Shown here in pieces: positions 28,787 through 38,922 of a DNA stretch of 39,025 nucleotides. Under the pieces are notes generated by a model. That model did no database searches, was not told the origin of the DNA, and was given only the letters and a program-made list of their open reading frames with translations. The DNA is from Asterionellopsis glacialis (taxonomy: Eukaryota; Bacillariophyta; Plagiogrammaphyceae; Rhaphoneidales; Asterionellopsidaceae). Position 1 is the first letter of the stretch. Each line of letters starts with the position of its first letter. The stretch spans positions 1-39,025 of the forward strand of contig WKLE02001449.1 of the NCBI GenBank assembly GCA_014885115.2, in the 5' to 3' direction. A program made the position numbers and the translations under genes.

Positions 28787-30245
28787 ATGATCAAGGGTAG
28801 AAGACGACGTACTCAAACATTGTTTGCTGTTACTGCAGTTACGGCAGCTATTGTAGCTAACAATCCAGCTCATGCATCCGTCAAAGTCAACGTAGTGGAT
28901 AAAGATGATAATAAGAATGAAGACCGCTTTTTTGATATTTCAGGTTGGAGCAACGACGAGGTGCGTTTTTTTCAAAAGAATCTTTGACAGTCAGTGTCTT
29001 GTGATGTATGATAGTGAAGCAGTTTCTAACAAACATGTGCATTGCTCTCTATCTATCTTTCTTTCTTAATTCATATTGTATTGAACATAGAAACGTATAC
29101 TTTACGAGACAGCAACAGAAATTCACCTGTTGAGAGATTCTCTCACACTCTCCAGCAACGACCAAGGAGGCGAACCTCAACGACGACAAAGTGAATCAAG
29201 TGATGTTCGTGGATATATGAACAAAAAGCTAAGTACTTTGAGAGGGCAGACGACAACAACAACAACAACAACAACAACGAGGAGAACAACGACATCAACA
29301 AGGAAATATGAAAAGCAAGATGCTTTTGATCGAGTTGAAATTGATGACACACATAGAGATCTTCAATCACGTGCAAGAATTCGAAGGAAGCCAACGAAAA
29401 GACAAAGACATAAAAACAATGGTAAAAAAGCGTCCTATGGTAAAAAGTATGAAGGTGATTATTATTATGATGATGGACAAGGACAAGATAATGGTTCAAA
29501 AGGTTGGGATTCCAATGGGTACTATGATGACGTCAATGGCTCAAAAGGTTACGATGGGTCCAAGGGTTATCCTTCAAAAGGATACTATTTCGACGACAAT
29601 GGCTCAAAAGGATACGATGGATCCAAGGGTTATCCTTCAAAGGGAGATGGTGATGGATCCAAAGGATCCAAGGGACAAGTCACAGCCAAACCAACTCCAA
29701 CACCACCATCTGTCCCAACTACATCACCCACACTAGAAGGTCCGACTCCTCCAACCACTCCAGACCCTCCAGGACCTACAGCGCCTCCAGGACCTACAGC
29801 TGCACCAGGTGACTTTGTACGTTGTTTCAATGAAGGAGCTGCTGTGCAATGTCCTGAACCAAGATTAGCAGAAGTTTGTGATAAATATGCCAATGGCGGG
29901 TTAAGCAGCTTTAAGGATTGCTTTGGTTTATGTAAGGAGGCATTTTGTTGTATCCATGATTCAACAACCTCTCGTAGCCCAAGCTGTAGTCAAGAACAAA
30001 ACTGCCGATTTTATATACCTTGTTACATCGTATGGTGGAAACTCCATGATACGATTGGACCAGCACCATACGTCCGATTGGAACAAGACGAAGACTTTTT
30101 TGATTACGGCATCAATGATTTTCAACAAGAGTTGATCAATGATCAAGACTTTTATAATCAATTCTTTGGACATCACTTTTTAGAAGATGATGACATACCA
30201 TTGAATGATGATACATTTGAGAATCCAGATAATTGGGGTAGTTAA
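28787..30245 (+). CDS. Secreted silaffin-like Lys/Ser-Gly repeat protein with Cys-rich domain
   Basis: Exons 28787-28960 and 29091-30245 join in phase 0 over a 130-base GT-AG intron; 442 aa. Residues 1-30 form a signal peptide (basic start, then FAVTAVTAAIV, cleavage after Ala-His-Ala30). Next comes a Thr/Arg-rich stretch with a poly-Thr run encoded by ACA repeats, then a Lys/Arg-rich region. Two exact-length 21-residue repeats (201-221 and 222-242) carry NGSKGYDGSKGYPSK, and further SKG units follow to about 255. A Pro/Thr linker (PPGPTAPPGPTAAPG) leads to a Cys-rich domain, residues about 300-372 (Cys303, 312, 321, 335, 339, 344, 345, 357, 363, 369), and an acidic tail. Lys/Ser-rich secreted proteins of diatoms (silaffins, cingulins) act in silica cell-wall formation. 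That role is inferred from composition only. Confidence 0.75.
29517..29642 (+). repeat. 63-base in-frame tandem repeat
   Basis: Two units (29517-29579 and 29580-29642) encode the 21-residue NGSKGYDGSKGYPSK repeats of the silaffin-like protein. They differ mainly at the Tyr-Asp-Asp-Val/Tyr-Phe-Asp-Asp position, which points to a recent duplication under reading-frame constraint. Confidence 0.85.
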
Positions 30246-30395
30246 TGAAAGCTCATTATCATGATGAGGATGGGGCTCATCTGCCTTTTGCATGTGTTAT
30301 ACAGGGAAGACACAGCACTCGCAAAAGAGAGGCACTCGCGTTGGCCGTAAATGCAATTGGAGGAGCCTTATCTCAAAATAAATATGATATATAGA

Positions 30396-30487
30396 GACTG
30401 TTTAAAATAGGGTCAAAATCTGAAAGCATCACTGCTTACAGTACTGTGATTTCCAAAATTACAAATGCAGAGTATTTTAAAACAGTC
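30396..30487. mobile_element. MITE-like hairpin element
   Basis: GACTGTTTAAAAT at 30396-30408 is mirrored by ATTTTAAAACAGTC at 30474-30487. Inside, GAAAGCATCAC pairs with GTGATTTC, so most of the 92 bases can fold on themselves. Size and terminal inverted repeats suit a miniature DNA transposon; no clear target-site duplication is seen. Confidence 0.45.
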
Positions 30488-30645
30488 GTGAGGCTGTTCC
30501 TTCCATAATAGGCCTTACTAACTAGACCTAGGAGTCCGTTCACCCTGATCTATCGGTAGACCCGGCTCGTTTTCACTTTTAGGTTTCGAAGGGGTATTTA
30601 CGTATTATAACTGTTAGTCAACCCAGCACCCCGAATTCGATTAAT

Positions 30646-31115
30646 AAGAGTGTAACAAGCCCATAAAAGATTCCAAGGACCCCGGAGGCATGGTACTGAA
30701 ACCCAAGTTGGACACTCTTGCCCGTCTGAGGCCAAATCCATTTCTTCCCTAGCCAAGGGAGGCCATGTTACCGCCCTACTTCGACTTTTTGAGTCCTTCC
30801 CCCGGCTACAAAATATTTCACTAAAATACAAGGGATAGAGTTCTAACTTTTTTAGGATAAAAATTTAAAATGATTATTCTAGGAACAACGGACAGAACGC
30901 TAGAGGGAATAAAATGAGATTTTACTTGTAAGGAAACCGGCAACCGTTGCGAATGGGATTTTTTCGGTAGGCTGCAAAGTAAATTACGTAGAAGCCTCCA
31001 GGGTCCTAGAGATTCCACCCAACCACTGCACCCGACGAATCCGTAGGCTTGTTACACTTGCTATCATCCAGAAACGCTTCGCCGGAACTGTCTAGGACTT
31101 GGGTTAAAAATAAGA
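30646..31115. repeat. Permuted inverted repeat
   Basis: AGTGTAACAAGCC (30649-30661) has an exact inverted copy at 31046-31058. AGGACCCCGGAGGC (30676-30689) has a near-exact inverted copy at about 30996-31009. AACCCAAGT near 30700 has an inverted copy near 31110. The three blocks occur in a different order in the two arms. Also AAGAGTGT (30646-30653) pairs with ACACTCTT (30712-30719). Confidence 0.5.
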
Positions 31116-31195
31116 TTAAGAATAAAGTTAACAAAAAATTTCTTTTTACTACATTATAATTATTTGTGTACTTTTATGGATGGAATTTCTTGGAT

Positions 31196-31277
31196 GGAGT
31201 TTGTTGCAGTAGAACCCGTCTCCCATCCATCCCACTGGAGTTTTTTGTAGCAGAACCCGTCCCCCGTCCATCCCACT
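31196..31277. repeat. 41-base tandem repeat, two copies
   Basis: Units 31196-31236 and 31237-31277 share ggagttt..gtag.agaacccgt and ccatcccact. They lie just beyond the stop of the accessory ORF relic, so they may belong to the transposon end. Confidence 0.6.
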
Positions 31278-31300
31278 GCAATAATGGAATACAGTACCCA

Positions 31301-31735
31301 CTAATCTTTGTTGTTCGCAAATGATGTCTCTTTTTGGATTGCCTCTGCCACACCTTTTTCTTCTCTTGCCTTTTTCGCTGTTTCACAAATAATCTTGCCT
31401 TGTTGCTCATTAAGAACCTGTGTAAGAAGCTGTGTTGGCATAAATACAAAGCTATCTGTCTAATCATAGGGGGGTTCATATAGAATGCAATTGTCCACTG
31501 GCTTCTCATTCAATGCTGTGTGGCTATCATCCTTGTCACTGTGTACCTTCTCTACTTCCTTCTTCTTTGGATCCTTACGGACTTCCATCTTCTTTGGTTC
31601 CTTAATTTTCTCTTCTTTTTCCCTCTTATATTCTATGACAATTAACAAAATATTTTGTCATGGAATTGGATCTTCTTGATAACAATCAATCAGTGTATCC
31701 TCAATAACAACTTTGAATAAGGTTGGACATAGGAT
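31301..31735 (-). pseudogene. Transposon accessory ORF relic with DSFVFMPTQ tail
   Basis: One minus-strand frame runs about 145 codons with two in-frame stops: from VVIEDTLIDCYQEDPIP, through a Lys/Glu-rich coiled stretch (EEKIKEPKKMEVRKDPKKK) and LYEPPYD-stop-TDSFVFMPTQ (DSFVFMPTQ at 31430-31456), then a helical tail (AKKAREEKGVAEAIQKE) ending Asn-Asn-Lys-Asp-stop at 31301. The DSFVFMPxQ motif and the Lys-Asp ending match the relic at 11347-11961. It lies on the minus strand, upstream of the plus-strand Harbinger transposase relic. Accessory function is inferred from position. Confidence 0.5.
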
Positions 31736-32533
31736 TGATCATTTGGAATGTATCAAATTTTGATAGTAAGAAAAAACTTACCACACAACAAAAACAAAAA
31801 CAAACCAAGCATAGACAGCAACAATTTTTGTCTCTGTACCATGTGGCAAAAACAATAAATAATAATTGGCAATTTTAGTTTTGTTTTACAAAACTGGAAG
31901 CAGAATATTAAAAAAGTGACCCCTTGGGTTTTGTACTCAGACAAGGTTATGACAAAACTGCCCATTCAGCCAAAACAACACATTTGTAGCTTTATTTTTT
32001 GGTGGGGCATGAATATTCTGACCTGTCTTCTCTTTATTTTATAAAATATTTGTACTGTATCTTCTGTTTTTGGTTTTTTTCCTGTTGTATGCATATCATC
32101 ACATTTCAACTGAACACATCTGGTACACCCTACAGAAAGAGCCCAATTCATTATCAGAGTATTAGTACAATAATATGGTACATTATTTTTATCTTGTATT
32201 GTACATAGCACTATATTCATTACATTAAAAGCTTCTCCAATGGGTCCCAAAAAAAGCTACCAAATGAGTCACTTCAAATAGGAAACTAGTTGTAAATAAC
32301 TGAACTTGAGAAATACACAGATCTAGAAATATTACAGGACAGCAGAGATATTACACCAGTTCTGTACCACTCCAAAGTCAATCCACAGCTGCTATATTGA
32401 TGGGGACATTGATGAACAGAAAAGAAAATGCAACAAAGCTGATTTTTGTTTACTATCAGCCAGATTTGATGACTACATACATTAATAAAGACGCCAATGA
32501 AGAGGACATTTTTGAATAAGACTGCTGTGGACA
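31736..32533. other. Interior of second transposon block
   Basis: AT-rich. It holds the ORF fragment described at 31966-32220 and otherwise only short frames. By analogy with the first relic it is the spacer between the accessory gene and the transposase. Confidence 0.35.
31966..32220 (-). pseudogene. Unidentified ORF fragment in transposon block
   Basis: About 84 codons from the ATG at 32220, with a protein-like pattern: CTIQDKNNVPYYCTNTLIMN, Cys-Thr-Arg-Cys-Val-Gln-Leu-Lys-Cys-Asp-Asp-Met-His, then KTEDTVQIFYKIKRRQVRIF. The Cys/His cluster could bind zinc. Probably part of a transposon protein, but no family is recognised. Confidence 0.3.
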
Positions 32534-33510
32534 GAAACCTAAAAAGAAACATAATAGATCCTCCTCTATACTTGACTCCATGAATGAAGATGGAAATATG
32601 CAACCTCTATTAGCACCATTAAGGACACCATGGTATTTAATGTATGTACAAACTGACCCCAGAGAACAAAGTAATAGGAAAGCAACCACCTTCAGGAGCA
32701 GATGCTTTCTGTATGCCCTATGTATAACACTTTGACACAGTACATGACAGAGAACAAAAAAATCAAAGAGAATGCAATGAGTAAAAAACATCTCCAATTG
32801 AATTGGGTGCACTAAGAAGTCTGGGTACTAGAGGAGGTTGGACCTTTGATGATTTAGAAGAAGCTACTGCCATTGTTGAGGAGACTCACAGAGTATTTTT
32901 TCACAAATTTATCAAGTATGGTTGTACTGGGTTGTTTGATGAACATGTAGTTCTACAATCAGAAAATTCAATGTATGTACAGCTTTCCACATGTACAAAT
33001 TGATATTAGCTGGACTAGATGGTGTTGCTAGTGGATTGACTGATGCTGTTCATATACTTGCAACAAGAATATCAGCAGAGATTAGTTAAAACCATAATGA
33101 TTTTAAACTAGTTAAACACAACTAGTAGGACCTATAACCTTATGTCAAACCACTGGAAAAGAATTTTAGCTTTAACAAGAGAGGACATCCTGCAAGGTGG
33201 AATGACAAGACTTTAATTTTATACAACAGCTTTGTATCTGGAATACATATGGAAAGGTATTGTCTTCTATTGAATTTGTTTTATTAGAAGAGAATGAGAA
33301 CAAAGACATTATAGAATGAAAGTATAAAGGAGTATGACTTCTTTCTGATAGTCATGGCTATAGAAATGGGCTGTAGCCATGCCACCATTGAAAGTTACAT
33401 TAAATAGAAAGGAAATTTGATGGCCAGAGTGGGTCCATGAATATAGCTAGCACTATCCTCCTACATATGAGGAACTTGTAGTATGTGTATTTAAGGACAA
33501 ATAGTTATGC
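32534..33510 (+). pseudogene. PIF/Harbinger DDE transposase relic
   Basis: Fragments appear in family order with stops and shifts. SMNEDGNMQPLLAPLRTPWY and FRSRCFLY (N-terminal) come first. SPIELGALRSLGTRGGWTFD and LEEATAIVEETHRVFFHKFI follow at about 32788-32920. Then GVASGLTDAVHILATRISAE (first catalytic Asp) at about 33021, RGHPARWNDKTLIL (second Asp, 33180-33221), a LLSDSHGY segment and PPLKVTLNRKEI...EWV (third acidic residue region) near 33380-33440. GHP-x-R-W-N-D-K-T is highly diagnostic of Harbinger-type transposases. The element is inactive. Confidence 0.78.
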
Positions 33511-35481
33511 TCCTCAATCCATTATGCCACTGCTGCTCTCTCTCCTGATTTTTTTTAATTTTTTGACCTTTCCTTTCATGGTGCAGTATCAGAAAATGAA
33601 GAAATAAAATTGCTGCACAAGTTAAAAGGGGGGTATGATAGATACAAGAGCTAAGACAGTACAGATCATCAGGAACTAGAAAAGGAGTAGCAAGAATTAT
33701 GAGAACTTTTGAAACACACACAAGAAACACAACACCATTCTTTTACTTTCAGACATCATGATGGCAGAAAAGACTTTTCAGATTAACAATTTGGATGTTA
33801 ACCTGATATGTACATTCACAATGATGAGCATAACATCCTCAACATCATAGAGCTTTAGTCAATGTTGTAGCTGATGCAGTTACTCCATATATTCTTTTAG
33901 CTACTTCAGTACTAAAGCAGCAATGAATCCTTGTCTGTGCTCCACCTGTTCCTCATGAAACTTTACTGTTCCATCAAGAATGCATGCAACAAAAATAGAT
34001 GTGTAAAGTAGTCTCTTCTCACATTGCCTAGGTGTTGTATCATCTGTTGTGCTAGTACTAGTATCATCATCATTTTATTGGCATTATCACTGTTGGGTTT
34101 TCTCAATATTGGGTGGTGTACTACCTTGAAGGACATCATTGTTGATAAAGTCTCTTCCATGATGTATCATAAACAACAAGATACAACAAACAATCATAAT
34201 AAACAAAATGTTGACAAATCAAAAAGATCAACAATAAAATTTGAAAATTGGTGCTGTGAGGAGGATGTATCAAGTGTGCACCTAATGAAAATGTTACAAG
34301 GAATTGAATTTGTGAGGGCATGAGAGGCCTACACCAATGGCTCTCAGGGGGGAAGGAACAAAAAGAAGAGAGACAAAAAAAGAAAAAATCATGGTCAGGA
34401 GATCTTTATTTTTGTAGTTGACCAATAGGCATCCTGTCAAGTAATAAACTCAGTACGTACCTGGGACCAATCAAATTCAAGGCTCAGATAATACAGTATC
34501 TCACATCTAAGATTTTGGTAGCAGCTAAAGGGTTAACACTGGGGGTTAACAAAAAGACAGCTGGTTATGCGGTGTTGAGCAAAAACTGCCATATCTCTCT
34601 CTTGGTTTTTGAAATGACCGGCTGGCGCTTGACAATATAAGAACGTCCGTCAGTAAACCGTCGCCATGCATTCCTTTCTTTGTAGTTGGGAGTTGTGGTA
34701 CTAACTGTAGTTCGATCATTGGGTTTCAGTTATTACAATGTCCTCGTAGATGGATACATTCAATAAAGAACCGTTGGCTCACCGTTGGTTTTGTATCTGA
34801 AATTTTATCCCACTAAGAGAGGGTTTCATGTGCACATTTTACTGTAGCGTTTAGATAGTTTTGCAGTTCCGTAGACTACCGTAGTCTTCCAGTATTGGAA
34901 AAAGCTAATTACTTAGTGAACAAAGCAGATACACACACAGACATCGGCTTTCATGTTACCTGGTACAACATTATCCTCATCATTCCTGTATTCTTGTGCT
35001 TGTTTTGTTCTTGTTGTTTCTTCCGTAGTAAGTAGTTCTGGTAAGTAATTGCTTGTGTCCATCACTTGCAACAAGTAAGCAAGCAACTGAGGGAGAAAAC
35101 AGTAAACCAACGGGCTTTGAGAGACAGCTCAGAAGAATTCATTACAACTGCAACTCGGAAGAAGGAAACTCAACTCTTTCGTTACTGCAAGTGCCTTTCT
35201 TTCTTCCCTCCGGTCATCCCCGCCCAAAACAAAGAAACGAGAAAGGAAGGAGCAAAATAATCAAAACAAGTGATAACAAGTATCACTGCGAGGACATCCA
35301 AAAGGAAGTCGAAATAAACACTGGCCTAATTCTTTAGTTTAGTAGACGTCGAGCCATTGTAGAGTCTGTAGGAGCGGAAAGAAACAAGAATAGGATATAG
35401 GATAATCAAATTTGGATTAAAAAAAGTCAAACCCATCAGAAAGACCCAAACAACAACAACAACAATAATAATAACAACAAA
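33511..35481. other. Transposon remnant grading into promoter of the PH-domain gene
   Basis: 33.5-34.4 kb is probably the decayed right part of the Harbinger element (AT-rich, broken frames, including ADAVTPYILLATSVLK near 33870). GTTAACAAAAA near 34547 also occurs near 31120, in the same orientation, on the left side. From about 34.5 kb the sequence looks like ordinary 5' flank. It ends in a CAA/ATA-rich leader (35450-35481) directly before the start codon. No RNA gene seen. Confidence 0.4.
35450..35481 (+). promoter_or_regulatory. CAA-rich 5' leader
   Basis: A run of CAA, then ATA/ATAACAACAA, sits immediately before the ATG of the PH-domain gene. Unstructured CAA leaders favour ribosome scanning and translation in other eukaryotes; the effect here is inferred. 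It is also a simple repeat that could vary in length. Confidence 0.4.
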
Positions 35482-38400
35482 ATGGCAGCACGTCAGGGTA
35501 TTACAGCTCAAATATCACAAGCATCTGAAGATGCCAAACGCGCTGTGTTACAGCGAGCACCATTAAAGTCATCATGGTTTTCCAATTTAAATACGACCTG
35601 TACAATCAAATCAGCACCACCAAGAACACCTGAAGTTTTGAACTTGTTGTCCACAAAGTGTGGATGGTTAGTGAAACGCAATGAACAACATGTATGGCAA
35701 TCGCGGTGGTGTTGTGTCGTACCGCATACGTTCTTGTATTACTTTGATGCTGATATTGGCGTTGGTGAATCGCCTCCTGTCATTCCAGCAGAATTACAAG
35801 AAAAACTCAATAGTGCAGTCCGTGAAGGATTACGAGGTGGTAACACACAACCGCGATCATCGTTATACAATGTCTTTCCTGGAGCTGGAGGTACTACTGG
35901 CAATGGTGGAGAGGCCACCACACCTACAACAGAACAACAACTTCAACAACAAAATCAACCTGATATCACCAATGACGAACGATTTAAGGAACTAACGCCT
36001 GCGGGGATTATTGATTTAGAATGTTATTCAGCTGTACATCGGTCATCCCAAAATCAGTTAATTTTAGAATTGGCAGGTGACGATTCTGTCAATCCAGATC
36101 TTCGTAGTTTTTATTTCTGTGCCAATAATGAACCTGAAAGTGAAGATTGGACACAATCACTGTTGAGTATGCGTCATTCCGCCCTGAGTGATGAGATCGA
36201 TGCCTACCGTCAGGTATGCGATGGTTTTTCACAACAACTTCAAGTCTTGCACCAACAAATGGATGAAGCACAATTAAAACAAGAGGAAGCACAAGAAGAA
36301 TGCTACAGAGTACGGTCCCAAGGTGAAGAACAACGTCGTAAGGCTATCAAGGTGATACAAGAAGCCTTGGAGCGTGACACATCCACAGGTGATAATCCCT
36401 CTCCATTCAATAATGCAAGACGGTCATGTCGCACTGACCTTGAAACTGTCAAGCAACAAGATATGGGTATATTGCCTGCTGTTCAACTTTTGGCGGACTA
36501 CGCGTACCATATTGAAACTGTTGGAGCTGACTTACATCGTGAAAATCAAACCTTGCAAGAAAAACTAATTCGCGTCAGTGACGGTGATCGTGTCACTACG
36601 GAAAAATTACGCGAAGAAATATCACAAAAGGAGTCACGTTGGGCAGAAGAAAAGTTACTATTGGAAAAACAAATTGATTCACTCCAAATTAAGTTACTGC
36701 ACAGTAACAAATCAGTTGAAAATTCACAGCAAGACTTTGCGGCTCAACGTATGGAAATGTCCATGCTTCAAAATCAAACCAAAAACAAGATATCAGAATT
36801 GCAATCTCATAAAAAGATATTGAAAAAAGAAGTAATTGAACTGAGAGGCAAATTGGAAGAAGTTGGATCTGAATTAAGCGTCTTGAGACACCGGACCAAA
36901 TCCGCCAAGGGTGACGTAGAAGCAGAACGACAAAAAAATCAAGTGTTGGAAAGATACGTCCAGAAAATTGAAAAACAAGTACGCGTACAACAAAATATGA
37001 TGGAAATGATGTCGCATACAGCTAGTATGGCTGGAAGTCAACAGGGGAGTTATGCCTTTAGTCCACGTGGAAAAATTTTGGAGGTTGATACATCCAATAC
37101 CAACAAGGATGTAGCAAACGATGAAGGAGGAGTACCTGACTTTGCAAGTAATTTAGGATCACCTACCTCCACCACTCGAGGTGGGGGACCAAGTGGTGAT
37201 GTATCTGGATCCTCAACACCCATTAACAATCACAACAGGTCTAAAGCACTTGGTAAATCCAAGGATCGAAGTGGACGAGAATGGTCCAAGGAAGATCCAC
37301 CCACACCCGAAGCAGGAGGTAATCGACGTTCTACTCCTCGTAACAACGGCAGTAACAAACACAATCGTCGTCGACGATCACCACAATCTCCAGATGATGA
37401 TGAAGATAATGTTGTTGTGGGTGGTGATAAACGTCGTTCCCTCAATCTACCCTTTATGGAGGAAGACGAGGATGATAAGAGTCATGTTAGTGAATTGACT
37501 GAAGATCGTACACAACGTCAATTTGATGCTGCCTATTCACAACAAATGAATATGCTTCATAATCCATACCATCATCCTCACCATCCACATGGTGGTGGTG
37601 GTGGTGGAACATATCCTGATATTCGAAAAAGCTATAGTGATGTACCGCGATCACCTGATATGGATATAGGATCAGGAGGCCGACCAACAACACCTCCAAG
37701 TTTTATTGGCGTTTCTGGTGGCAATAATAACAACGACAACACAAGTCAAGACCCAGCTGGCAACACCAAACATAATAGTGGCAGTGGAGGTAATGCTAAT
37801 CCTCGAGGATTAAGCACTATTGGTTCGAATAGCAACCATAACAGTGTCAACGGTACATCCCGTCCACCCATTACGAGTAATAGTAGCAGCATGAATGCTC
37901 CTCGTAATCATCATGCTAATCGACCCACACTACCTATTTCTAGTCATATTGTTCGAACCAGTAGCAATAATAGCTTGGGAGGTGGTAATGACAATGCTTC
38001 GAATGCTAGTTCTGGTAAATTGTCAGTTGCTCAACGAGCACGTATGGAAGCAGATGCCAAGATTAATCAAGTTAGGGTCAAACCAAGCTCATTACCATCA
38101 GGTAATGGTAGTGTTGGTGGAGGTCCTTCTCCGCAAGTATCATCTCGTATGGGTCGTATGACAACTATTGATGATAATCGATCGACTGGTAGACCTCTTC
38201 GTGCGCCATCACCTGCACGATCGGTCGGTACTCAAGGATCATTCTTTACACAGCTGGAAAGAAAGATTACAAGAGCTATTGATAACTCCATTATTGGTGT
38301 ACCTGATGAATTGTTAACAAGTGATGATGATTATGGCACTGATGATAATACCAAGGGTGATCGATCCTTGGGATCCTTAACCGAAGCACAGTCGGATAAT

Positions 38401-38922
38401 GATTTAGGAGGGGCATCGGATCGTAACAGGCTTCAACAAGCAGAAGAAAAGAAAACAGAAGAGCGTCCTACAGCCATGATGCCACTAAGTGGCAATAGAA
38501 GGAACACACCTACCTATACTCAAAGTCCAAATACGAATGCAAAATCAAATCAACATGAAGAACATCGTGGTGCAGGTTTCTTTTCCTCACCAAGTCCTGT
38601 AAAAGGTGGTAGTGCTACACCTGGAACAGGCAAAAGTGCTGGTAGTGCTGGTAGTACTGGTGGTTCACCAAGTTTAGCAGAACGTCAAGCAGCCTTGCGT
38701 GCGCGTCAAATTGAGTTTTTAAAGAAGAAAGGTTTGATTAATGATGAAAGCAGTATGCGTGGTGGTGCAGGTTTAGATGCTCATTCAGTTGTATCAGGTA
38801 ATTCAAGTGCAGTAAGTTTTACAAGATCATTGACGGATACTATACGTCGATCATCGGCAAACACATCCAGTGGTAGTATAGGTGGTGGTGGTTCCAATGT
38901 CCCTTCACCTGAAAAAATGTAA
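35482..38922 (+). CDS. Large PH-domain, coiled-coil protein
   Basis: Single-exon 1146-aa ORF from the ATG at 35482. A split PH domain spans residues about 60-232: it starts CGWLVKRNEQHVWQSRWCCV, has a Gly/Thr/Gln-rich insert (about 95-170), resumes at GIIDLECYSAVH, and closes with the helix around the conserved Trp223 (ESEDWTQSLLSM). Residues about 238-510 form a long Gln/Glu/Lys coiled coil. About 510-1060 is disordered Ser/Asn/Gly/Pro-rich sequence with short motifs such as LSVAQRARMEADAKINQ (about 850) and THFFTQLERKITRA-like helix (FFTQLERKITRAIDNSIIGV, about 920). The LAERQAALRARQIEFLKKKG helix near 1065-1085 is followed by a Ser/Gly tail. PH domains bind phosphoinositides or proteins, so a membrane-associated scaffold or trafficking adaptor is likely. 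The specific role is unknown. Confidence 0.82.
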   Translation: MAARQGITAQISQASEDAKRAVLQRAPLKSSWFSNLNTTCTIKSAPPRTPEVLNLLSTKCGWLVKRNEQHVWQSRWCCVVPHTFLYYFDADIGVGESPPVIPAELQEKLNSAVREGLRGGNTQPRSSLYNVFPGAGGTTGNGGEATTPTTEQQLQQQNQPDITNDERFKELTPAGIIDLECYSAVHRSSQNQLILELAGDDSVNPDLRSFYFCANNEPESEDWTQSLLSMRHSALSDEIDAYRQVCDGFSQQLQVLHQQMDEAQLKQEEAQEECYRVRSQGEEQRRKAIKVIQEALERDTSTGDNPSPFNNARRSCRTDLETVKQQDMGILPAVQLLADYAYHIETVGADLHRENQTLQEKLIRVSDGDRVTTEKLREEISQKESRWAEEKLLLEKQIDSLQIKLLHSNKSVENSQQDFAAQRMEMSMLQNQTKNKISELQSHKKILKKEVIELRGKLEEVGSELSVLRHRTKSAKGDVEAERQKNQVLERYVQKIEKQVRVQQNMMEMMSHTASMAGSQQGSYAFSPRGKILEVDTSNTNKDVANDEGGVPDFASNLGSPTSTTRGGGPSGDVSGSSTPINNHNRSKALGKSKDRSGREWSKEDPPTPEAGGNRRSTPRNNGSNKHNRRRRSPQSPDDDEDNVVVGGDKRRSLNLPFMEEDEDDKSHVSELTEDRTQRQFDAAYSQQMNMLHNPYHHPHHPHGGGGGGTYPDIRKSYSDVPRSPDMDIGSGGRPTTPPSFIGVSGGNNNNDNTSQDPAGNTKHNSGSGGNANPRGLSTIGSNSNHNSVNGTSRPPITSNSSSMNAPRNHHANRPTLPISSHIVRTSSNNSLGGGNDNASNASSGKLSVAQRARMEADAKINQVRVKPSSLPSGNGSVGGGPSPQVSSRMGRMTTIDDNRSTGRPLRAPSPARSVGTQGSFFTQLERKITRAIDNSIIGVPDELLTSDDDYGTDDNTKGDRSLGSLTEAQSDNDLGGASDRNRLQQAEEKKTEERPTAMMPLSGNRRNTPTYTQSPNTNAKSNQHEEHRGAGFFSSPSPVKGGSATPGTGKSAGSAGSTGGSPSLAERQAALRARQIEFLKKKGLINDESSMRGGAGLDAHSVVSGNSSAVSFTRSLTDTIRRSSANTSSGSIGGGGSNVPSPEKM

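Larger units (their letters stand above)
30246..31300. other. Repeat-derived gene-free block
   Basis: No gene. It contains a MITE-like hairpin (30396-30487), inverted and permuted repeats (30646-31115) and a 41-base tandem repeat (31196-31277). The sequence from 30500 to 31120 is more GC-rich than its neighbours and probably derives from a repeated element. Confidence 0.45.

Noticed and set aside
29255..29285. ACA microsatellite as a possible regulatory repeat
   Set aside because: It is inside the coding exon of the silaffin-like gene and encodes the Thr run.
32456..32812. 118-codon minus-strand ORF
   Set aside because: It is antisense to the N-terminal part of the Harbinger transposase relic, which explains the sequence better.
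34024..34323. 99-codon ORF with a hydrophobic start that looks like a signal peptide
   Set aside because: It lies in the decayed transposon flank, with broken frames on both sides and no recognisable domain.
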